Shown: positions 37,136 through 44,852 of the stretch, in pieces | Numbering within the stretch: position 1 is the first letter of the stretch | Layout of the letters: each line of letters starts with the position of its first letter | Origin: Candidatus Melainabacteria bacterium | GTDB taxonomy: Bacteria > Cyanobacteriota > Vampirovibrionia > Obscuribacterales > Obscuribacteraceae | NCBI GenBank assembly: GCA_003151275.1 | Contig: PLXC01000063.1 | Location: 62,001 to 126,000 of the forward strand | Length of the DNA stretch: 64,000 nucleotides | Reading direction: 5' to 3' | Program-made: the position numbers and the translations under genes | The notes under the pieces: model-generated | The model's input: only the letters and a program-made list of their open reading frames with translations | Told to the model about the DNA's origin: nothing | Databases searched by the model: none

Positions 37136-37316
37136 TACTTTTGAGACACTTTTTTAGTGGTGGCACTGAAATGTAAAAAAGGATCTGAAAACGGATCGCA
37201 TTTTGCTGAAATGGGTGTTGTCAAAGATACCCCAAAAGTGTTTTGTTCATGCTCCGCATTCGAAAAGTCCCACTGTGCGGGCGTTTTCGAATACTGATCA
37301 TGCAACATAATAGAGA

Positions 37317-38372
37317 TTACCGGACGGAGCCGATAATAATGCCACTGGATTTGGTATCGTCAAATTCGTTGATTGCCGGTTTTGGCGGATTGATCCAGGC
37401 TGCTTCCGGCAAAACAAGTGTCTTTGGTGGGCCGGCAACAAAACGCTCTGGATGACTCCCATATGCCTTCGTTAAAACCACTTGGCGCCGACTCGCACAC
37501 TCTTTAGCGAAACCATAGTGAACAGTTGCGGGGGTCATGAGGGCTATTCCAGAATGGTGGTGTACGTTGTTGTACCAATGGAAAAAGCCTTTGCAAAATG
37601 AGTTCGCATCCTCGATTGAGCCAAAGTTCTTCGGGAAGGATGGCTGATACTTTAGCGTCTTGAACTGGCTTTCGGAATAGGGGTTATCGTTACTTACATG
37701 CGGTCTGTTAAGAGACTTGGTCACGCCCAAATCTGCCATCAAGTATGCCACCGTCTTTGAGGTCATTGCTGCTCCTCGGTCTGAGTGAATAACTAATTCA
37801 TCCGTCTCAATTCGCTGCTTGTAAAAAGTTTCGCTAATGAGATGTTTAGCTAACTCCGCATTCTCGCGTGGTGCGACCAGCCAGCCCACCACATGCCTGC
37901 TGTAAATATCGATAATCACATACAAGTAAAAATAGGACCACTTAGCAGGACCTTTGAGTTTTGTAATATCCCAGGACCAGACTTGATTTGGTGCCGTTGC
38001 CAGAAGCTCTGGCTTTTGGTATTTGGGATGACACAGAACATCGCGACGTTCGCGAATTTCCTGACGTTCTTCCAGAATTCTGTACATCGTCCTGGGTGAA
38101 CAATAGTAATGGCCCTCGTCTAGAAGTGTCGCAAAAACCTCTGTCGGAGCCTTGTCGCCAAAACGGTCTCCGTTCAAAATGTCCGCGACGACTTGTTTCT
38201 CTGCTTCAGAGAGAGCTCTTGGTGGCTTCCAGCGAGGTCTTGGCTCTTTAGGACTTACCGGTATGCAAGCGCGGTAGAACGTAGCTCTAGCGATGCCGAG
38301 AGCCTTGCAAATAGCCCTCTTGTTTCCAATTTGTCCGGACACCAAACAAATTTCTTTGGCCAGCGACCTCAT
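37317..38372 (-). CDS. IS3-type transposase OrfB (DDE integrase)
   Basis: 351 aa. An N-terminal HTH_21-like region (KRAICKALGIARATFYR) and an rve integrase core with the DDE acids: Asp in WSWDITKLKG, Asp in VIHSDRG and Glu in YSESQFKTLK. HHHSGIALMTPATVHYG near the end is typical. The start ATG overlaps the OrfA stop in ATGA, so it is read by coupling rather than as an OrfAB frameshift fusion. The frame looks intact. Confidence 0.93.
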   Translation of the reverse strand: MRSLAKEICLVSGQIGNKRAICKALGIARATFYRACIPVSPKEPRPRWKPPRALSEAEKQVVADILNGDRFGDKAPTEVFATLLDEGHYYCSPRTMYRILEERQEIRERRDVLCHPKYQKPELLATAPNQVWSWDITKLKGPAKWSYFYLYVIIDIYSRHVVGWLVAPRENAELAKHLISETFYKQRIETDELVIHSDRGAAMTSKTVAYLMADLGVTKSLNRPHVSNDNPYSESQFKTLKYQPSFPKNFGSIEDANSFCKGFFHWYNNVHHHSGIALMTPATVHYGFAKECASRRQVVLTKAYGSHPERFVAGPPKTLVLPEAAWINPPKPAINEFDDTKSSGIIIGSVR

Positions 38373-38965
38373 TCCATCGCTTGTAGTGTGACTCCCATTA
38401 GTTCCGAGACTTTTTTTTGGAGCTTGATGATCTCCTGGGCACGGAAAAGTTGTTTTTCCAGTCGCACATTTTCGTCCTTCAACATTTTGTTCTCAGCCGC
38501 TAGGGGGTTGGGGGCAGGTCCGCGTGCCTTAGGCGCGACTTCGAGCAGATCGCGCTCAGTGCGCCACTTGCTCAACGTATGCGCATAAAGACCTTCACGC
38601 CTTAAAATGGCGCCGAGCTGTCCAGGACCTAAATTGTCCGTCACTTCCAGAATACGAGTTTTGTCATCGGCAGAATATCTTCGACGCCTTGGCTTTATCG
38701 ATACTTCAGTTTCGGGCGGACTGCTACTTCCTTCAATCACGAGTTTTTCATTTCCTTGCTCAGATATTTCTGGTCGATTTGTTAAATCAACCCACTCTGG
38801 ATGGTCGAGTCTGAGCCGTTTGTAGTAACTGTAATAGTTGTTTTTCGAAAAGCCTTTTTTTCGGCAAAATGCGGTTATTCCGGCTGGATAATTTCTTGCT
38901 TCTTCAATAATGCGGGTCCAATACTTTTCTCTAGCTGCTGGTGTTTTTCCAGGTGTTCGCTTCAT
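38369..38965 (-). CDS. IS3-type transposase OrfA with two HTH segments
   Basis: 198 aa, about twice the usual OrfA length. GGAG lies before ATG 38965. It has an N-terminal HTH (GITAFCRKKGFSKNNYYSYYKRL) like those in IS66-type TnpA, a linker, then the usual OrfA HTH_8 (RRRYSADDKTRILEV ... LGAILRREGLYAHTLSKWR) and a leucine-zipper-like end (ENKMLKDENVRLEKQL). It binds the IS ends and is coupled to OrfB by a 4-bp overlap. Confidence 0.88.
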   Translation of the reverse strand: MKRTPGKTPAAREKYWTRIIEEARNYPAGITAFCRKKGFSKNNYYSYYKRLRLDHPEWVDLTNRPEISEQGNEKLVIEGSSSPPETEVSIKPRRRRYSADDKTRILEVTDNLGPGQLGAILRREGLYAHTLSKWRTERDLLEVAPKARGPAPNPLAAENKMLKDENVRLEKQLFRAQEIIKLQKKVSELMGVTLQAME

Positions 38966-39131
38966 TTGTACTCCGAGCTACGGTGAGCATGAACCAAATA
39001 CGATACCAATACAAGGCGTTCCAAAGTCCACGCGCTGCATATGCATTACGATACGGTTGGGATATACTACTGCTCGAAATCTATGCTAAACATAGAATCG
39101 AAACTGTCTCACACATCATAGACACAGAGGG

Positions 39132-39259
39132 GAACTTCCAATCGTGCTTGCAGAACAAATTGCCACAAGTAAACACATCAAAAAGACTGAAGATAGCGCT
39201 CTTCACAAGCGCACTTGAAACCATTCGTTTCGCGCATTCCCACAAACAAAAACGCACAC
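39132..39259 (+). pseudogene. Duplicate of the TPR lipoprotein 3' end
   Basis: 128 bp matching 31125-31252. It begins inside the coding end of the TPR lipoprotein (LPIVLAEQIATSKHIKKTEDS) and runs to repeat copy 4. The rest of the gene copy is missing; the IS right end lies 20 bp to the left. This is a truncated duplicate. Confidence 0.8.
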
Positions 39260-39298
39260 AAATAAAAACACCACCCGAATCGCTTCGCGGTGGTGTTT
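39260..39298 (-). terminator. Intrinsic terminator of repeat copy 4
   Basis: Same hairpin and minus-strand T-tract. It can end the transcript of the gene at 39673-40566. Confidence 0.8.
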
Positions 39299-39644
39299 AA
39301 ACTACTGCCTAACTGTCCTTTCGATTGGACTCAGTATCTATGCTCGCTTCAGTCAGTCCGTCACGTGCATCGGGCTACTTGCTACGGTTTCTGGTCAGCG
39401 CCGACCTGATGTTTCCGCATTGCCCCTCGGCTCAAAGAACTCAACACTTAAGTGAGTGCTCACCGGTTATGTAATTAGTATAGCGAGCTGAAAAATATGT
39501 TCCACTACCCCGTAGACTATTTAATCATGCCATTCTTGGCATCATCAAGAATAGCTTGTGATACCACTCTTCTAAGTTGGATTTGATTAACAAGCGCTCG
39601 GCCAACCGACTGGCTGCCTCGAGTTCGATCTGTATATACAACCG
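39260..39644 (-). repeat. 385-bp element, copy 4
   Basis: Fourth copy. The 212-bp trailer part is identical to the others. Its left flank is that of copy 3, while its coding half and right end are those of copy 2, so it is a mosaic. Minus-strand stop at 39525-39527; the conserved peptide ends MMPRMA. Upstream it runs into the 3' end of the gene at 39673 in another frame. Confidence 0.9.
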
Positions 39645-39672
39645 ATACAGCCGATCTATTTTATATACATGT

Positions 39673-40566
39673 CTAATCACAATCGATAATGCGGTTGCCA
39701 TTCTTACCCAGAATGTGAATCCGCGCTCGTCCCCCGCTTGTTTCATACTCAGCGCGCTGTCCGTCGTAATTGCCGCCATGGAAAGTAAAAGTCGAGGAGC
39801 CCCCGTCGAAATTATATGTACCGAGCTTTCCCTCACTGTCGGTATAAGTCTTGCTACTTGTGATTGTAAACGGAGCTGCATCCTCCAGGTGATCACCGAC
39901 AAAAAATACGGCGTGGTAGCGTTTTAAAGGCAGTCCACCGCCGGCAGTGGCAACAGTTCGCGCGCCACCACGCATTTCTTTTAGCTTGTCGTCATTCGCC
40001 TCGCCTCCCGGAACTGGCTCAGTTGGTCCAGCACCTGCGGCGCGAATGAACGACTCTGGCGCCCAATGTTCCTGTTCAATGAAACCGAGCGCATGAACAT
40101 GGTACGGAGCGTAAGCGTCATCGCGTAGTCCGGTGATAACCGCTTTAAACCATTTGCCCCACTCGATGTATTCCACACGCTGACCAATCTTGTATTTGCG
40201 CTGCTTGCCATCAGGATTAGGTTGATTGCGCGCTTGAGACTGGTCTGGTTTAGGCCAGGGTTGAAGTTGATTTTGAGTCGCAGTATTTTTAGCTGGCGAA
40301 GTCTCCACCGGAGCTTGAATCGGAGCCGTTCCACCGATAACCTTAATGTCTTTATCATATAGCCAGTGATTCTCGTAGGATTCTTGTCCATCAACGTGAA
40401 CGCAAGATTCCCCCGTAGTCGGATGATAATCAATCACTGTTCCCGGCTTTGCTCCGTTATAGAGTTCAATCGTCACGCGCTGGCCTATCGGCAACGCCAG
40501 GGAGGCACTTGTGGCGCTAAAGGATAAACATAAAAACAATAATGCTGGACGAATTTTGCCTTGCAT
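39673..40566 (-). CDS. Exported protein with Tudor/SH3-like domains
   Basis: 297 aa, GAGGAG before ATG 40566. A signal peptide spans about residues 1-24 (ALLFLCLSFSATSASLA). Two small beta-barrel-like modules follow: IGQRVTIELYNGAKPGTVIDY and YKIGQRVEYIEWGKWFKAVITGL with later EHWAPESFIRA, the latter like Tudor/agenet modules. The C-terminal ~90 residues are a beta-rich Gly domain (GTYNFDGGSSTFTFHGGNYDG) ending in IDCD. Function unknown. Its transcript would run into repeat copy 4. Confidence 0.7.
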   Translation of the reverse strand: MQGKIRPALLFLCLSFSATSASLALPIGQRVTIELYNGAKPGTVIDYHPTTGESCVHVDGQESYENHWLYDKDIKVIGGTAPIQAPVETSPAKNTATQNQLQPWPKPDQSQARNQPNPDGKQRKYKIGQRVEYIEWGKWFKAVITGLRDDAYAPYHVHALGFIEQEHWAPESFIRAAGAGPTEPVPGGEANDDKLKEMRGGARTVATAGGGLPLKRYHAVFFVGDHLEDAAPFTITSSKTYTDSEGKLGTYNFDGGSSTFTFHGGNYDGQRAEYETSGGRARIHILGKNGNRIIDCD

Positions 40567-40690
40567 TCGATACTCCTCAGACTTGTTTCATTCTAGGAGC
40601 AGAGTCGATCACGGCATAACGGGCTCGATCATTCTAAAACTAGCCCTCAATATAGCAGCCTTGGTGGTTTAATAACTGAATTTATCAAGT

Positions 40691-41242
40691 CTAGGAAGAC
40701 TCGAGGTCTTGCACAATTTTCCAAATCTGATCTTCGTGCACAGGTTCGTAATTCCAAACGTCAACGCCGACGTTAATTTGCCTATCGTTGGTAGTCCACC
40801 GTTGATGAACGTGACCGTGAAGGAGAATGCGCCCATCGTTTATGGGCCGATACTCGGGATACCGATCATCGTCTTCGTCATGGTATGGCATGTGGTGCAA
40901 GTGCAATCCTTGCCATTCCAATTCATCATAAACTTCGGAAAAATAATTTCGATAGAGTGAAAGTTGCCCCCACTTGCCACCATGATTGCAAGGATGACAG
41001 CCATCATGGTTACCGGCGATCAAAATTTTCTTTCCCTTGAGCCTTGGCGCGTATTGCTCCATGACGCTATTCTTCAATGAAAAATCACCCAGATAATAAA
41101 CAGTGTCTTCACTGCCGACCAAATTATTCCAGGATTCGACTAATCCCTCGTTCATTTCTGCAACAGATGCAAATGGACGATCACAGTATTCAATGATATT
41201 TTTGTGACCAAAGTGATGGTCAGACGTAAACCAATTTGTCAT
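40691..41242 (-). CDS. Calcineurin-like metallophosphoesterase
   Basis: 183 aa from ATG 41242, with GGAAG just upstream; a longer frame to 41287 would overlap the next gene and lacks family similarity. Metal-binding motifs are complete: TSDHHFGH, YYLGDFSL, AGNHD and a final LLHGHVHQRW. The SDHHFGHKNII start is typical of the small MPP phosphoesterases often encoded near or on phages. It should be a cytosolic metal-dependent phosphoesterase, substrate unknown. It lies 17 bp downstream of the PLP enzyme gene on the same strand, probably in one operon. Confidence 0.9.
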   Translation of the reverse strand: MTNWFTSDHHFGHKNIIEYCDRPFASVAEMNEGLVESWNNLVGSEDTVYYLGDFSLKNSVMEQYAPRLKGKKILIAGNHDGCHPCNHGGKWGQLSLYRNYFSEVYDELEWQGLHLHHMPYHDEDDDRYPEYRPINDGRILLHGHVHQRWTTNDRQINVGVDVWNYEPVHEDQIWKIVQDLESS

Positions 41243-41259
41243 ATCACTTCCAAGATCTT

Positions 41260-42228
41260 TTAGACTTTGAGACGGGAGGCGAGCCAATCTTGATCAAATA
41301 TTGTATCCATATACAACCTTCCCGTGTCAGGAAGCACTGCCACAACTGTTAACGCACCATCATTCGATTGTTCGCAAAATTGCATGGCTGCAGCAAGCAC
41401 GCATCCCGATGAGCTGCCACCAAATATAGCTTCTTTCTCAAGTAACCGGTGAGCAGTATCAATCGAACATTGATCGCTTATTTGAATCGAAAAATCTATC
41501 ATCTCCATACTAAAATTGCCGGCGATAAAATCTCCACCAATTCCTTCAACCAAATAAGGAGCTGGATGTGGTTCGGAGCCTTTCTGCCAATCAGCCAACA
41601 TGCTGCCGACCGGGTCTGCTAGCACTAATTTAATCGAGGACTTTTGCTCCTTCAAATACCTTCCTGCTCCGCACAATGTGCCACCGGTCCCGATACCAGC
41701 AACTAAAACATCAACTGTGCCGTCGGTTTGTTTCCAGATTTCCGGTCCCGTAAATTTGTAGTGAGCGTCCAGATTGTCCCGATTCTCAAATTGGTCGACG
41801 TACCAGGCGTTCTGCTCTTTGGCAATTCGCCTGCCCTGATTAATAAAGTGTTCAGGATCATCAATCAATTTGCCGCCAGGCACAACGATCGTTTCGGCGC
41901 CAAGAACTTGCATCATGTGCACTTTTTCTTTCCCGACTTTTTCGGTCATCACAGTAATGAGCCTGTGACCTGTGAGTTTGGCAGCCAGAGCTAATCCAAT
42001 GCCTGTATTTCCTCCGGTCGCCTCGACAATCAATTGACCTGGTTTGAGCCGCCCTTCTTTCTCGGCTTGCTCAACCATGTAGAAAGCTATTCTGTCCTTT
42101 ACAGATCCGCCCGGATTCATAAATTCACACTTCGCCAACAAAGTGTGTTGAGACTCTCGATTGATTCTGCTTAAACGAATCATAGGCGTGTTGCCAACCG
42201 CCTCTGCGATCGAGTCCAATATTTGCAC
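41260..42228 (-). CDS. Cysteine synthase / cystathionine beta-synthase-like PLP enzyme
   Basis: 322 aa from GTG 42228. I prefer this start because AAGGAA sits 6 bases upstream and the N-terminus then begins VQILDSIAEAVGNTPMIRLS, which aligns with family starts; a GTG at 42279 would add 17 residues. It is a fold-type II PLP enzyme: Lys in GGSVKDRIA, phosphate and substrate loops TGGNTGIGLA and GIGTGGTLCG, and GGSSSG near the end. There is no C-terminal CBS domain. It probably makes cysteine or cystathionine from an O-activated serine. Confidence 0.9.
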   Translation of the reverse strand: MQILDSIAEAVGNTPMIRLSRINRESQHTLLAKCEFMNPGGSVKDRIAFYMVEQAEKEGRLKPGQLIVEATGGNTGIGLALAAKLTGHRLITVMTEKVGKEKVHMMQVLGAETIVVPGGKLIDDPEHFINQGRRIAKEQNAWYVDQFENRDNLDAHYKFTGPEIWKQTDGTVDVLVAGIGTGGTLCGAGRYLKEQKSSIKLVLADPVGSMLADWQKGSEPHPAPYLVEGIGGDFIAGNFSMEMIDFSIQISDQCSIDTAHRLLEKEAIFGGSSSGCVLAAAMQFCEQSNDGALTVVAVLPDTGRLYMDTIFDQDWLASRLKV

Positions 42229-42442
42229 GATAGGTTCCTTTTTGGCGTGACGAAGCCCCAGTATATTCCAGTTGATCACTAGTCTGCCTAGAAGATCACG
42301 TCCGAAAATTCGTCATAAGGCTCATGTCTGCAGGAGGCGAGGAGGCGCACACCGACCAACATCGTTATCTCTGTTAAATGAAAAGTGAACGATAAGTTCA
42401 TACAATCTGTTTGGACCAATGTGCCGCTGGTGAGGTAAGACG

Positions 42443-42868
42443 ATGTCGGACAATTTGACGAGCGAAAGTAATGCTCCTGAAAAGCCTATGGAAAGACGCC
42501 GGGCACGCCTGCCTCAGCCTGATTTCTCGCATTACAAGAGTCAAAATGCCTATCCGGGTCCGAACTATTTCTTTGTCGGACATTCGTTCAATTTGGAAGA
42601 TTCGGCACAGGTTAGCGACTTCACCGAAAAAAGGGCAACTGCTATAAACGAAGTATTTGTCGATGACACCCAGTGGGCGCCCGTAGACGCGGCTTTGGGC
42701 AATCAGAATTTTTCAAAAGTATTGAGCAGATTTGAGTATGACTTTCTTCATCGCCTGGACGATGCCCTAATCGGGCCAGCGATTGATAAGAGTGGTCAAA
42801 AAATAGCGGAATCATTCACCATTTGGCGCAAGGAACTGAGACGGCAGGACAAGCAGGAGTCAGTTTAA
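42443..42868 (+). CDS. Unknown protein, 141 aa
   Basis: A good GAGG lies before ATG 42443. The protein is charged and has a central PNYFFVGHSFNLEDSAQVSDF and a helical end. No signal peptide, TM segment or recognised motif. Divergent from the PLP enzyme gene. Confidence 0.55.
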   Translation: MSDNLTSESNAPEKPMERRRARLPQPDFSHYKSQNAYPGPNYFFVGHSFNLEDSAQVSDFTEKRATAINEVFVDDTQWAPVDAALGNQNFSKVLSRFEYDFLHRLDDALIGPAIDKSGQKIAESFTIWRKELRRQDKQESV

Positions 42869-42965
42869 GCTTTCGCCTCGATTTCGTCGCTTTCAGAAAC
42901 GCTCGGCCTGCTGAGGTCAGAATTTGTAGTAGCGATCCGACTCAGAAACACGCGCCCGACAGCGA

Positions 42966-42993
42966 TTGACCCTGCGTCGAGCCGGGCATAAAT
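42966..42993 (+). promoter_or_regulatory. Promoter of the first WG-repeat gene
   Basis: TTGACC (42966-42971), 16 bases, ATAAAT (42988-42993). The whole leader, from the -35 box to the start codon, is nearly repeated at 44783 in front of the second WG gene. Conservation between the duplicates supports its function. Confidence 0.65.
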
Positions 42994-43035
42994 AAGTGGC
43001 GACTACCATTTGAATGCTGCAAGCAGGACTTACAA

Positions 43036-44637
43036 GTGGGCGAACTGCTCGACAAACCTGATAATCCAGACTTGGTCCTCACTACTTGGATCACCTCGAA
43101 CGTGGTTGAAAAGAAAGACGAGCTTGAGGATTCGAGCTTGAATTCAAACGATCCCACTTCGCATCCTATGGAAGCTTCCATTGATCAAAAACATACGCTG
43201 ATGACCAGCGCCTTTGACCACTCCATTCCATTAGAAGCACCTGAAGCAATTGATGATGTCTGCAATAGTCCACCAGAAGACTCAGACGGAAGAACTCGAC
43301 ATCGATTTATCACTGGAATTTGTATAACTTTATCGTTGGCGGTACTAAGTCTCGGTGCACTCGACTTAGGTAGGTTAATTGAACAAGACGCCACCATTGA
43401 TTCGAAATTCAACATCACTTACTCACCGAAAAAAGAACAGGTCAGTTTGGTGAGTTTGCCTTCAAACTTTTCTTTTCTCGATCCAAAAACAGCCTGCGAA
43501 GGGCTTCGTGCAATAGAAACAAGAGCATCGAACGGGCAGATAAATTATGGCTTTGCTGACGCACAGAACAATGTTGTTGTTTTGCCAACATACGCAGAAA
43601 TTGATGCCTTTCACGAAGGCTTAGCGGCAGTACGCAGTGGAACCAAAGATTTATGGGGCTACATCGACAAGTCAGGCAAAATTGTCATCCCGCCTCGATT
43701 CAAAGTGGCATCCGCATTTGATGACGGCCTCGCGTCAGTGCGACTTGGTACTAAGGGCGCGGGCGCATTAATCGACAAAAGCGGACGCGTGCTAATTACA
43801 AGTATGTCAGAACAAATCCCAGAGCGTTTCGGTGACCTGTATCAGGTTTACGGGTCAACTAATAAATGTGGACTGATTGACAAAACTTTGAAGTGGATTC
43901 TGCCCTGCAATTATCTGGCGGTCCAAAAGTTTCCAACACGGGACCTTTTCGCACGCCTTCCTAGTAAATCGCCGCCGATAGGAAATGACGATCAATACTT
44001 CAAAATTTATCAAAATGATAAATGCGGGATAATTGATCGTTCAGGCAACATTGTTAAGGCTCCCAGTGATTACGAAATTTCTTCATTCAATAAAGGCCAT
44101 GCGGCAGTTTTAATTGACGGCAAGTATGGCTTTGTAGACAACGATAACAAGATGGTGATACAGCCTCTCTATGACTATGTCACGACTTACGATGATGTGA
44201 TCGCAGTTAAGCAAGGCGAGAAATGGCATCTTATAGATCGAACAGGCAAAGATTTAAATGTTCAAGTTGATGGTGTAATTGCCGATCCACCAAAACCCTG
44301 GATGTCAGATGGACTCGGTGTCATTATCAAAGACAATCTGTGCGGATTTATCAACAGCAAAGGGGTCGTCACCATAAAGCCGAAGTATGACTTCGCCTTT
44401 GGATTTTCAGATGGATACGCGTTAGTCTGGAGCGATGGAGTCTGGAAGTACATTGATAAGAATGGCGATGCCGCCTCTGGCAAAACTTTTTCCGAAGCCT
44501 CGGTGTTTTACAAAAACAAAGCCGATGCGACGGTTGCTGGGCCACTTTATAAGTTTGTTAATGCACGAAACATTGAAGAAATGAAAGACTACTTCAAGAA
44601 AAAACGAGCCGATTTTATTGATCTTACGGAGTTTTAG
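43036..44637 (+). CDS. WG-repeat membrane protein, paralogue 1
   Basis: 533 aa from GTG 43036, AGGA 7 bases before. An acidic cytosolic N-terminus (~90 aa) is followed by one TM helix (ITGICITLSLAVLSLGAL) and about ten WG-type beta repeats outside (WGYIDKSGKIVIPPRF, ALIDKSGRVL, YGFVDNDNKMVIQPLYDYV, CGFINSKGVVTIKPKYDF). WG repeats are thought to mediate protein binding in the periplasm or outside. It is a close paralogue of the protein at 44853. Its stop overlaps the start of a kinase-gene remnant in TAGTG. Confidence 0.85.
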   Translation: MGELLDKPDNPDLVLTTWITSNVVEKKDELEDSSLNSNDPTSHPMEASIDQKHTLMTSAFDHSIPLEAPEAIDDVCNSPPEDSDGRTRHRFITGICITLSLAVLSLGALDLGRLIEQDATIDSKFNITYSPKKEQVSLVSLPSNFSFLDPKTACEGLRAIETRASNGQINYGFADAQNNVVVLPTYAEIDAFHEGLAAVRSGTKDLWGYIDKSGKIVIPPRFKVASAFDDGLASVRLGTKGAGALIDKSGRVLITSMSEQIPERFGDLYQVYGSTNKCGLIDKTLKWILPCNYLAVQKFPTRDLFARLPSKSPPIGNDDQYFKIYQNDKCGIIDRSGNIVKAPSDYEISSFNKGHAAVLIDGKYGFVDNDNKMVIQPLYDYVTTYDDVIAVKQGEKWHLIDRTGKDLNVQVDGVIADPPKPWMSDGLGVIIKDNLCGFINSKGVVTIKPKYDFAFGFSDGYALVWSDGVWKYIDKNGDAASGKTFSEASVFYKNKADATVAGPLYKFVNARNIEEMKDYFKKKRADFIDLTEF

Positions 44638-44705
44638 TGTCAAAACAAGTACACATCGCACAGACCATTAGTTATGGGGATTTGCCTGCGCAATTATTCG
44701 CTTAG
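44637..44705 (+). pseudogene. 5' stub of a deleted kinase-gene copy
   Basis: GTG 44637 overlaps the preceding stop exactly as at 46622. The 22 codons (SKQVHIAQTISYGDLPAQLF) match the start of the kinase at 46622 (AKQLHTIQTISYGDLPAQLF). A TAG then stands where that gene has TGG (Trp). Similarity fades by about 44720. It is the remains of a duplicated kinase gene. Confidence 0.85.
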
Positions 44706-44782
44706 CAAAAAGCTTCTGGTTCCGATGCAAATAAGGCGGCCCCTTCTAGCCTCCGTGCGCCTGCCCAATTCTAAAAATGGGA

Positions 44783-44810
44783 TTGACCCTGCGCCCAGCC
44801 GGGCATAAAT
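44783..44810 (+). promoter_or_regulatory. Promoter of the second WG-repeat gene
   Basis: TTGACC (44783-44788), 16 bases, ATAAAT (44805-44810), within a leader nearly identical to that at 42960-43035. Confidence 0.65.
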
Positions 44811-44852
44811 GAGTGGCGACCACCATTGAAAACGCTGCAAGCAGGACTTACG

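Larger units (their letters stand above)
37142..39111 (-). mobile_element. IS3-type insertion sequence
   Basis: The element holds OrfA (38369-38965) and OrfB (37317-38372) on the minus strand. Its ends read TGAGACACTTT inward at 37142 and TGAGACAGTTT inward at 39111 (10 of 11 matching), with the TG...CA tips expected of the IS3 family. Its ~1.97 kb is long for IS3. No target-site duplication is seen. The left flank is mid-RHS gene and the right flank is a duplicate of the TPR lipoprotein 3' end, so one side has been rearranged since insertion. Confidence 0.7.

Noticed and set aside
28013..39644. Integron cassette array (385-bp elements as attC sites)
   Set aside because: GCCTAAC in the element matches an attC inverse core and genes alternate with elements, but the nearest GTTRRRY lies about 260 bp away, the elements are longer than attC sites, and there is no integron integrase.
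28013..39644. TnpB/IscB-type guide RNA (omega RNA) next to an ORF end
   Set aside because: The RNA would end in an intrinsic terminator before any guide segment, and the ORF end shows no TnpB or IscB motif.
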